Source of the DNA: Peromyscus leucopus
Taxonomy: Eukaryota > Chordata > Mammalia > Rodentia > Cricetidae
Assembly: GCF_004664715.2 (NCBI RefSeq)
Contig: NC_051064.1
Span: 111,428,240-111,492,239, forward strand
Reading direction: 5' to 3'
DNA length: 64,000 nt
In this document: positions 42,286 to 52,842 of the stretch, one piece after another
Position numbering within the stretch: position 1 is the stretch's first letter
Layout: each line of letters starts with the position of its first letter
Program-made: the position numbers and the translations under genes
The notes under the pieces: model-generated
Databases searched by the model: none
The model's input: the letters and a program-made list of their open reading frames with translations, nothing else
What the model was told of the DNA's origin: nothing

Positions 42286-43889
42286 CGGTTTGATAAATGG
42301 CATTTATAGGGTGGCTCTGGAGGTGGCTTGGATGGATTACAATCTGATAAAAGTAAAAGCAGGAGCCCCTGGGATTGCACAGGGACGTTGGGACGTACCC
42401 CTTTGCTACAAAGTTTCTGGTGAGATTCCCAGAAAGTTGCAAGTTTCTAGCTGGGAAGAAGTAAAACCTTAATCAAGTGTGATTGTGCTGGAGCCCTAGA
42501 TTGTCAGCTGCCTAGAGGCTTCAGCCGAGGCTAGAAGGAGAGGACTCTCTCCCTCTCCCCATGTTTCCACAGCTGTCCTGGTGTTTCTGTTCTGCCTCAC
42601 CAAGCTCCTGTAATAGGGAGGACTACTATACTCTAAATTAATGGCAGACAGCTAAAGTATCAGTAACATGTTCAAAGCAAGTTACTAAAGTATTGATTAG
42701 TAATTAGGGCTTAGCATGTAACTGAGCTGTTATGTAATACAGCCTAATGAATAAGTATCTAGATGATAAGCCAGTGTTAGGAGATCATTAAACTGTTAGC
42801 AGATCATTATATATCAACTACTCTAGTGTTAATTGATAAGCAAAGGATTAATTGAAAACCACGATGTTGGCAGATAATGGCTAATTAATGGCTAAGGTGA
42901 GAGTTAATAAAGATTTAAAATGGCATTTTCCTAAGAAGAGTTTCATGTATGTTGGAAGGAACTGGAGCCAGCCGGAAGCTAGTAAAGTCAATAGGAATAC
43001 ATGTCTAATGAGAAGTATAGAGTTATCAGTGGGACTTATAACTTTTCAGGAAATGGCTTTTTTTTTTTTCAATCTTTGGTGACCATGTATATTCAATATG
43101 GCCACACTGGGAAAAGGAACGAAGTCCAGTGACCCTTCCCTAAGTTCACATTCAAGGTCCTGATGCAAGATTTAGGTTTAAACAGAAAGCAAGATGTAGG
43201 TATAACTAAACAGTTCCAGTCAAGGGGTGGTCCCACCCATCACTCATCCATCTTTGCCTGGGTGCTAGACTCTGCTGTAAGGTGGTCTGGCAAGTTGTCA
43301 TACTATGTGAAATCTCTTTCTGAGGGACAAACTCCCCTCTAGCTGAGGGTCCCCATCTTATCTTTCTACTAGCATGAGACTGGGGGGACTTCCAATTTCT
43401 TGGAGTCCACTGTTTCAGTAGTCTGGTAGGCAAAAGTCATGATGTCTTTCTTTAGAACATCTTCGCTCCCACTAGAATGGTTCAGTTTGAGCACTAGCCC
43501 TTTGGAATCAAATCCATGCCCACAAACCTTCCTTAGTGCAGACCGTCTCTGCTTTGAAAAGGCAAAATAAATAAATAAATAAAAATAAAATAAAAAACCA
43601 AAACCAAAACAAAACAAAAAACCCCAAAACAAAAACAAAAATCACAAGCAACAAAACTCAAACCATCGGAATAAACTTTGACCCCTCACACTTCGCTGGT
43701 GCCCAGCCGTGAGGCTACGGAGACAAGGTCTGCTCCATTCCTTACACCGACTCGACACTACAGCGTAACAGCCTTCAACATATCACACCCCTAATACAAG
43801 CCTCCTCAAAAGACAAAAGGAAAATTTGTGTTATCCCTCTAACAGTCTACATTTTGAAAAAAAAAAAATTTAAAAACTTGGTTTTTCAA
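42286..43889. other. AT-rich block of unknown origin, no gene supported
   Basis: 42600-43050 is AT-rich with recurrent words (tagtaattag, agatcattaa, ctaattaatggctaa). 43300-43560 keeps a minus-strand open frame of about 60 non-repetitive codons (contains KLNHSSGSEDVLKK), which I do not recognise. 43561-43660 is A-rich. Possibly an old retroelement interior. Confidence 0.35.
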
Positions 43890-44000
43890 AGCTACAGGCA
43901 TTTTATATGGAATTCAGGAAGTTAGCCCTAGGGACTCTGAGGTAAGGGGTTTTAAATTCAAGGCCAGCTAGGGCTACATAAGGAGATCATATTTCTAACT
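43890..44000 (+). repeat. Proto-B1-like fragment, sense
   Basis: aattcaaggccagctagggc and tacataaggagatca. Confidence 0.5.
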
Positions 44001-44009
44001 GGAACAAGA

Positions 44010-44160
44010 TGAGGCCAGGGAAATGGCTCAGTTGATAAAATACATGAAGACGTGAGTTTGGTCCCCAGCATACACATAGGAAGTCAGGCATGAGTAGTGG
44101 AAGACAGAGACAGAAGGATCCCCAGGGTCACTGGCCAGCCAGCCTGGCTTAACCAACAAG
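44010..44160 (+). repeat. B4-like SINE, sense
   Basis: ggaaatggctcagttgataa head and ggtccccagcatacacatag. Confidence 0.55.
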
Positions 44161-44317
44161 GCCCGGATTTCTATAATCGATTTTGTGTTCTGTAAGTATT
44201 GCAATGTCTACAAACTTGTGGATTAAACAATTCAACTTTCTCCCGCCTCAGGGATATGAAAAGAAAAGCAAACCTTGAATCATGGCTCCAGCTTGCTTAT
44301 TAAATGTTCTTAGAGAC

Positions 44318-44462
44318 AAGTGTGGTGGCACACCCTTTTAATCTCAATGCTTGGAAGGAAGGCAGGTGGAGCTCTGTGAGTTTGAAGGCAGCTTGGTCTA
44401 CATAGAAAATTCCAGAATGGTCAGGGCTACATAGACACACTGTCTTAAAAAAAAAATTAAAA
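44318..44462 (+). repeat. B1 SINE, sense (diverged)
   Basis: gtgtggtggcacaccctttt to tagacacactgtcttaaaaa. Confidence 0.82.
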
Positions 44463-44994
44463 TTCTGACAAGGAAATAAGGCCTGGTCTAGTTTGGCCCC
44501 AGTTGGGTGGGCAGGGACCCCAGATGCCTTCCCTGAGAACATAGCACCCAAAGGAGCTGCCATGAGAATCCTTACTGATCACCTGTAGTCTGCAGATTCA
44601 TATCTGCATTGTTTACATTTCTCCCGGCGGTGATCTGGCTAATGCAATTCAAGGGAGAAAAGATTTCTCCTGGCTCACAGTTTCAGGGAGCATCAGCCCA
44701 CCATAATCAAGAAGGCACAGTGGTAGGATTGATTCCTGTGTGTGGGGTGGCTGGGGTCATATGACCAGAGCAGTCTAGAAGAAGAGCCTGAGGTCCAGCC
44801 AGGATCCTGTTGACGTCCTGCCCCTGTGGCCATACATCTGCCCCACACATAATAGGTTCCACAACCTGCCCACCCTCAATCAAAACAGTGCCACTATCTG
44901 AGTGCCAAGTGTTCAGGTACATAGGCTATGGGGGACGGCTCACATTTAAATTATAATACCCTTTATTATTATTATTATTATTTTTAATTTTCAG
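44463..44994. other. Intergenic, no feature recognised
   Basis: Unique-looking sequence with a short (tta)n run at 44964-44982. Confidence 0.5.
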
Positions 44995-45067
44995 GAGCTG
45001 AGAACCAAACCCAGGGCCTTGTGCTTGCTAGGCAAGTGCTCTACCACTGAGCGAAATCCCCAACCCC
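44995..45067 (-). repeat. ID SINE, antisense
   Basis: aaccaaacccagggccttgt and tctaccactgagcgaaatcc. Confidence 0.88.
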
Positions 45068-45221
45068 TATTTTTTTTTTTATTGTAGTGTATGTTTGGTC
45101 AGAACATTTTTATGAGCATTAATGTTAGCTTGAGTGAAAAAAATTAAAAGGGCTGGAAGCTTTTAACGTTTACTTTTATTTTATATTAATCTGTATTGCT
45201 TGAGTTTTTTGAAAAAAATGA

Positions 45222-45409
45222 TTTATTTATTTTCATTTTGTGTGCATTGGTGTTTTGCCTGCACGTATGCCTGTGTGACGGATGGTGTCTGGTCTCTTGC
45301 AACTGCATTATAGACGGTGGTGAGCTGTTATGTGGGTGCTGAGAATTGAACCTGGGTCCTCTGGGAGAGCAGCCAGTGCTCCTAACTGCCGAGCCGTCTC
45401 TCCAGCCCT
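45222..45409 (-). repeat. B3 SINE, antisense
   Basis: gcattggtgttttgcctgca to gccgagccgtctctccagcc; just beyond the GPX7 polyadenylation site. Confidence 0.9.
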
Positions 45410-45636
45410 TGTTTGGGTTTTTATTAGCATACTCTCTTTCTGTGCCTTTCTTTTTGCCTCTCTGGGAACGGACCCCAGAGTCTTGCAAGTGTCTGAACTC
45501 TACCCTTCTCCCACCCCACTCCAAGACCTCGCATCTTTTGTAATTAGATAACAATACACACAGGAACAGAGAACAAAAACAACAAACACATTTGGCCTGG
45601 ATTTCCACCAGCTAGAAATTTGTGTTGAGTTCAAGT

Positions 45637-45642
45637 TTTATT
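45637..45642 (-). terminator. GPX7: Probable GPX7 polyadenylation signal
   Basis: An AATAAA hexamer on the minus strand, 417 nt after the GPX7 stop, is followed within about 50-70 nt by a T/GT-rich stretch (tgtgtttgttg type), the usual downstream element. I see no earlier AATAAA or ATTAAA between the stop and this site. Confidence 0.65.
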
Positions 45643-45699
45643 ATCACAAGTAATGCTTTGTTTATAGGCAGAAAACATGTGCTGAAGGCTTCCTCTTTG

Positions 45700-45800
45700 G
45701 CTAGCGCTGCTGCCCCAGGCACGTTCACAGGTATTAGATGCTAATCCTCACAACCTTCCTGTGAGGTAAGACTTGGCTCCCCTTTACAGAACCTGGCTAG
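45700..45800 (-). repeat. MIR-like fragment in the GPX7 3'UTR
   Basis: gctaatcctcacaaccttcc and tgtgaggtaag match the reverse MIR core. Confidence 0.6.
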
Positions 45801-46059
45801 GAGATGGTTGCTTCATACCCTTATACAGGGCTCATAGCCTGGCCGTGTTTCCTTTGGCTGGCGGCCTACTGGCCGGTGATTGACAGTTCAGAACTCTCCT
45901 TGAACAGGAGTTCCTATTCCTTGCTCTTGGATTCAAATCATCCAAATCTTAGACTTTTTCCTCTATGTGAGTGAAGAGAGCAGAAGCCCAGGCTCTCTGC
46001 CTGTGAAGCACCACTTGGGTTTGCTGAGGGGTGGGAGTGGTGGGGAAGCGGGAATCCGG

Positions 46060-46223
46060 TCATAACTCTTCCCGTCTCTGAAGGATGAGCTTTGCCACCA
46101 GCTCTGTGATCCGGGGCTTGATCTCCTGCATGGGTACCGTCGGATCCCAAGCCCCCACCACCTTTCCATCTGGGGCCACGAGGTACTTCCAGAAGTTCCA
46201 GGTAGGCTCCTTCCCAGAAGTCT
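46060..46223 (-). CDS. GPX7: GPX7 coding exon 3 and stop
   Basis: Encodes residues 133-186: the TSGKEPTWNFWKYL block with Trp141, VAPDGKVVGAWDPT, and the terminal REEL followed by TGA at 46062-46060. The acceptor is ctttag|AGACTTCTGGG. The 3'UTR would continue to about 45620. Confidence 0.96.
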
Positions 46224-49195
46224 CTAAAGAAAAAGGAAGCAGTAGAACGGTGTGCCTGTCTGTGCCCTCTCCTGGGACCCCACTATTGGTGTGCCTCTCA
46301 CACCCAGGCCCCACTCAGACTGATAAAATTAGAGCCACTGAGAACAAGACCCAACTCCCAACACTTTTCCAGAGCTCTCCAGGAGATTCCCATGTGGGAT
46401 CCCCATTGAGAGAGCCGACTTTAGGATTCTGGGAAGTCCACGATAGAACACTATCAATCATCCTTTCCTAATCACCCCAAATGGCCGCGCCCTGTGCGCT
46501 AAGTCTGTTTTGTTTTGAGTCAGGATTCTGTGTAACCCAGGCTACCTTACTTAGTCTTGCTATCTAGCTGAGGAAGTCCTGGAAGGCCTTATCCTTGCTT
46601 CTAACTCCCGAGTGCAGGCCTGTACAATTCCCTGCTTCCGATGAAATCTTAGCGGCTTCTAGAGCTTAGTCCATGTACTGGCTGAATCAAAATCACGGTC
46701 AGGGAGTGGGGCCTGAAAAGAAATTCTTGGGCCCTGCGAGAGTAAGGTTCAGGCTTGAACAATTATAAGATCTTTCCAGGTGCTTCCAAAGCAAGGCCCA
46801 GACTGATCTACAATCGCAGGAACTGGGAGAAAACTAACAAAACACGTAGGAGGGGAGAGAAGTCGGACTTAACCAAAACACAAAGCTCACCAGATTCCAA
46901 AGCTCACATGCTCTGCCACTGAGACTGGGGCATTCTGAACGCCTTTTCATTCTTTCTTTTGAATGAGTAGAGGTGTTTTGCTTGCACGTATGTCTGTACA
47001 CTGTAAGTGTACGGTGTCTGAGGAAGCCAGAAGAGGGTATTGGATTTCCTGGGACTGAAATGGCAGACGGTTGTGAGCTGCCATGTGGGCACTAGGAATC
47101 AAATCTGGACAAGCAGCCAATGCTCTTAACCTCTGAGCCATCTCTCTAATCCCAGAATCCCACTTTTTAATGAGCAGGCTCAGACCATCAAATGTTTGGC
47201 CCTTGGTCAACCAAGCCTGCCTCTTTCATAGATAGCCAGTCCCACAAAGAGATAACCTACATCGTAAAACTTATTCCTCACAAAATAATCTGATACCTGC
47301 CTAACCTTCCAGAGAGACAGCACTGTGTAGATGTCCCACCTGTTAAGACCTAAGCCATCAGAGGGCAGTTCCATCAAAACACTGCCTGTCTGCTCACAGA
47401 GCCCCCCCTCCCCATGTACATGAAAGCACCCCCTTACACCATCTCTGCAGTTTCTACTGCCTTGTCTGTTGCAGCTAGACCACAGGGTACCTAACAAACT
47501 CCACTGCCTGTCTGTCCTTGGTGATTTCATTCACAGCCCACACATCGTGCCTGGCACTGGTATTCCAGGCATGGCAATTAAGCTAATCTTCCAGAGAGAA
47601 GGTTTCCCTCTTAGTGACTTTCAGTCATCTGGTCACCCTTCTCCAGGTGTGTGGCGTCTCATGGCTGTCTGCTCGGTCTACAAGCTCAGCTAAGGAACGC
47701 TGACAAAAGCGTGGTGACCCAGGGACAAGAATTCAGGGAAATCCTAGGGTGAGGCTGCGGGTGTGGAGAGACTGGGGCAGGATTCCTCCTCTGCGCATGC
47801 CTGCCTTCACTTTCCTCCAGGGGTCAGGAAGAGAAAGGTGACCCAGCCAGCCAGCAGCTTCTGCTGCCCGGGGAGTCCTGGCCACAGCCAGGGAGGGAAG
47901 AGGAGAAGGGACAGGACTCACGGGTTAGGTATTTGAAGGCAGGGTGGGCACCAGAGCCAGTGACTGCGATCTTGCTGAACATGGGAAAAGAGACACTGTA
48001 GGTGTGGCGGGCAAAGTTCTCGATCTCCCTGTTGGTGTCTGGTTCCTGTTGGCCAAACTGGTTGCAAGGGAAGGCAAGCACGTTAAAATGGTAGGGACCC
48101 AGGTCCCGCTGCAGCTGCTGGAGGGCTCGGTAGTTCTGGTCTGTGAAGCCGCATTCGCTAGCTACGTTTACCACCAGGGAAACCTGCATGGCAAAAAACA
48201 AACAAAACAGAAGAAAGCTCAGAACCATATACAATCCGGCAAAGAGGCATGCACTTGTGTCTGCTCTGATATGTCCACGTAGGTGATTCCATCTCACATG
48301 CAAGAATGCTACGTACATATGTAAATATGTGTATAATGCTCTCACATAATATACCCGCATATGAAATCAAGCATGTAGGGTCCTATACACATGTACGCAC
48401 ATACAGGAGAATCTGTGACTGTAAGCACACAATTCACCTAAATTAATATGCACATGCTCTATGATGCAAACCTACATTAGCACTGGTACACGGATCCACA
48501 AATGCATAGAGCACATTCACAGAGAGGCATGCACACAGAGAGCACAGATCAGTAGGTGATGCTAGGGAAGACAAAGGCACACTTGGGTTCAGTTTGGTTC
48601 GGTCAGCTGGGTACTTCCAGGAATTCAGGCGGGCTCCTTCCCAGAAGTCTCTAAAGAAAAAGGAAGCAGAAGAGTAGTGTGCCCCCCTGTGCCTTCCCCT
48701 GGATGGGGCTGCCAGTACATGGGTACATAGACAGAATGACCCCCGGGACAATCCTTTTCATCTCCTCCCTTCCAGCAAACAAATACTTTGATCGCTGAGC
48801 CCTAATTATATTAAAGGCTTTAGGCAATAAATACAAAGCTAGCTGATGGAACTGAGTTATAATGTAATTCGAATTTTGGCACCAATGCCACATTTCCAGC
48901 TTCTAGCTATGCATTAGTGAAAGATTACAATCCTCTGCCTGGGCACCCTCGCCCTAGCTCCAGGACTGCTTTTGAAACAAGCTGGGATAATATCATCCGG
49001 CCACCTAAAGAAGACCATTTCCCAGGGTCAGTCTGGAACACTGGGCACAGATTGCTGAAGCTAGATGGGATTCTCAAATTCAGCACTACTAAAATTACAA
49101 GTCTTCGTTGTGGGGCGCTATCCTGTTTATTGTAGACTATTTGGCGTCATCCTAGCCTGTGCCCACTAGATGTCTAGGCTTGACCACCAAAAAAC

Positions 49196-49227
<32 letters not shown>

Positions 49228-50315
49228 CCCAAAAAATCGTTTGCCCCGTGGGTTCTGTGGCACAGACCTATTACACAAATTCCTAAATGGTCTTTTTTTT
49301 GGGGGGGTGGGAAGGTTTCAAGATAAGGTTTCTCTGTGTAGCCTGGAACCAGCTCTGTAGACCAGGCTGGCCTTGAACTCACAGAGATCCTCCTGCCTCC
49401 CGAGTGCTGAGATTAAAGGCGTGTACTACCACCCGGCCTAAATGATCTTATAATAAAAAATCCAGGACCAGATATTGGGGTAAATGCTGAAAGATCAGAG
49501 AGACTAAGGAACAAGCCACTGCCACCTCTTACCTCTAGGACTCCTCAGCCTGAGAAGGATTAGTTCCTGTCTCCTCATGCCTTATATACCTTCCTCCACC
49601 ATATCACTCCCTTCCTAGTGCTGGGATTAAAGGTGTGAGATCTCAAGTGCTGGGATTAAAGGCATGTGACTTCCAAGTACTTGGATTAAAGGTGTGTGCC
49701 ACCACTGCCTGACTGTTTCTCTCTTGGATTGAATTAATCTCATGTAATTCAGGGTGGCTTTGAACTCACAGAGATCCAGACGGATCTCTGCCTCCCAAGT
49801 GCTGGGATTGAAGGTGTGTGCCACCACTGCCTGGCTCCTATGTTTAATCTAGTGGCTTGTTCTGTCTCTGATCTTCAGGCACGTTTTATTTGGGTACACA
49901 ATGTATCACCACACACCTGTAATCCCAGCGCTAAGGAAACTGAGACAGTAGAATTGCAAATTGGAAGCCAACCTAAACCACATAGTAAGACCATCTCTTA
50001 GCCAAAAACAAACAAACAAGCAAATAAATAAAATGGAAAAATATAAAAAAATAATGCTGCATGACTTTAATCTCTGCACTTAGGAGGCAGAGACAGAGGC
50101 AGGAGGATCTCTGAGTTCAAGGCCAACCTGATCTACATAGCAGTTTCTAGGCTAGCTACTGCACAGTGAGGTACTGTGTCTCAAAACAAAACAAACTGGA
50201 GAGATAGCACTTTGCTGCCACTCCTGATAATCTGAGTTTAATCCCAGGGCCCCACAAAGTAGAAGGAAAGAAATGACTCCCCCAAGTTGTTCTCTGGCAT
50301 GCATGTGCGCGCGCG

Positions 50316-50354
<39 letters not shown>

Positions 50355-50383
50355 TAATAATAAAAAAAGGTTTTCTTCTTCCT

Positions 50384-50444
<61 letters not shown>

Positions 50445-52794
50445 GTTTTTTTGAGACAGGGTTTCTCTGTACAGCTTGGGAGCCTTTCCTGGAACTCACT
50501 CTGTAGACCAGGCTGTCCTCAAGCTCACAGAGATCCACCTGCCTCTACTTCCCAAGTGCTGGGATTAAAGGGTGTGCCACCACCACCTGGCCTAAAAAAT
50601 AATTTTTTTGTTTTGTTTTGTTTTGTTTCGTTTTTTGATACAGGGTTTCTCTGTGTAGCCTTAGCTGTCCTAGAACTTGCTCTGTCTGTAGACCAGGCTG
50701 TCCTCAAACTCACGGAGATCTGCCTGCCTCTAACTCCTGAGTGCTGAGATTATAGGCATGCACCACCACCCAGCTAGCAAAAAAATCTTTTTCAAATTTT
50801 GCCCCAGCCGAGAATCATTGAGCTAATCTGACCCATTGCATATGCTGCCTGGGATGATAAGAAATCAGGACTCTAAATTTCCTTCTCCAGGTAAGGGTCT
50901 CCTACCTTCTCTCCCGCTGGACCTTATTGAATGCATTTTAAGATGCTTCTTTTTTAACCTTATCATGTGTGTCTCCCTAGTCTTTGTGAAGGGGGGGCCT
51001 CTTGCTTCTCATTCCACCCATGAAACCAAATAGTTTCTTCACATACGCGCATACACATGCACAGGAACAGACTCAGATGTGTAGATAGAAGCCAGCAGAT
51101 AAACCACACAACACCCCCCCCCATGCATTCCACCCAGGAAGTCAGCACATTCCCAAGTGATGACCTCAACACTCATGCTGAACCATGGACTAAATGACTG
51201 TCATCCTAGTTATCCTTACGACTGTCACTCAGTATCAGGCATGGAGTAGGAGGCAGGAAAGGTTTTGTAATGAACAAATGAAGGTATGCCCCAAGCAGCT
51301 AACCAGCCTCCCTGGACCGACTGCTCCCCGGATTTCTTTCTGAGTTTAGCAATTAAGGGCAGAGTCTCCAGAGTTGTATTGCCGGGGTTCAAATTCTAAC
51401 TCTACCTCTTAAAACAAACAAAACAAAACAAAACAAACCAGGGGGTAGGGTGATCCTACACAGTGTGGTGTGCATGTACGGAGAGCAGAGAGTAACTTCC
51501 AGGAAGTGGTTCTCTCCTTCTACCATCTAAGTCCTGCGAATTGAGCTCAGGCAAGTCCTCAGGCGTGGCACACCCACTGACTGAGCAATGCCACTGACCC
51601 TCTAACTCTACTTTTTTAAATTTATTTTAATTTTTTTGAGATGGGATCTCATTACCTAATGTAGCCTTGGCTGGCCTGGAACTTGCTATATTGACCAGGC
51701 TGGCTATGAACTCATAGGTAATCTGCTTGCTTCTGCTACCCAAGTGCTGGGATGAAAAGTGTGCATCACCATTTCAGGCTAACTCTATACACTATTCCTT
51801 TTAGTAGTTGAAAACATTTTGTCTATTTTTTTTTCTTTCATCTCTTATTGCTATTGGGGTTACCTGGTTCAGTTTTTAGTGCCTCATTTATTGTCTTTTC
51901 TCCTTATAAGCTTGATTAAAACATAAACTTCTGCTTATCGCTATTCATCTTTAGGGCTTGGGTTTCTAGCTCGTATACAGTAGGTGCTGAGTAATAAACA
52001 ATGACTCAGTGACTGGAGGAGCTGCTCAGGGTGTATCTGGGGTCTCTCTCCAGCCATAGTAGAGGCGAGGAATGGGCCCTGCTCTTTGCTCCTCTTTGCC
52101 TGGAGTTTGGATGAGGTCACTGGCCGAGACCTACAGTACACACAGCAGCGTAAAGCTTACCAAGTACTTCCACACTGACCTCTCCCTTTGAAACTCAGTG
52201 CACTGGGCAGAGCAAGGACTCCCAGCATAACTGAGAATTTCAAGGCGATCAAAATTAGTTTTGTCCCCACAGATGGCCCTGCACCCAAGAAAAGCATGCT
52301 GATAGCCATTCTTTCATGATCCATCCAAATCTGGATGATGGGCTCACGAGTCCATTTATGTCCAACGTCACACACACACATCTTCACACCAGGGTCTTCA
52401 TCTCAAGAGGCAGAAGATTCTTTGGAAGACTTTTTAAATTTAATTAATTTTTTTTTTCCGAGATAGAGTCTCACTTGGAGACCAAGTTGCCCTCGAGCCC
52501 ACAGGGGTCAGCTTGTCTCTTCCTCCCTAGAGCAGAGCTGGGATTAAAGACCCGCAACACCAGACCCGACTCTTGAGAGGATTCTTCATCACGAACAACG
52601 TTAGCACCTCTGAACTAAGTTCAGAGACCCTCTGGGCTCTCCTGGGCCCCATCAGCCGCATCTACCACCATTTAGCCCAGGGGTTTGTATCCTTCAGGTA
52701 CCACTGTTGAAATCCCTGATCCTCCCCACCCTTCTTACAGTTTTGCTTGTTTCTGGACTTGACCAGCTCTCTTTGTCGCAATCTGTCTTGAGTC

Positions 52795-52842
<48 letters not shown>

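Noticed and set aside
47824..48360. 178-codon frame taken as a complete GPX7-like protein
   Set aside because: It is GPX7 exon 2 extended into both introns; similarity stops exactly at the AG and GT splice sites.
48443..48751. Alternative terminal exon of GPX7
   Set aside because: The duplicated piece keeps an acceptor-like ag but loses frame and lacks the catalytic-site continuation and ER-retention tail; treated as a decayed duplicate unless junction reads show use.
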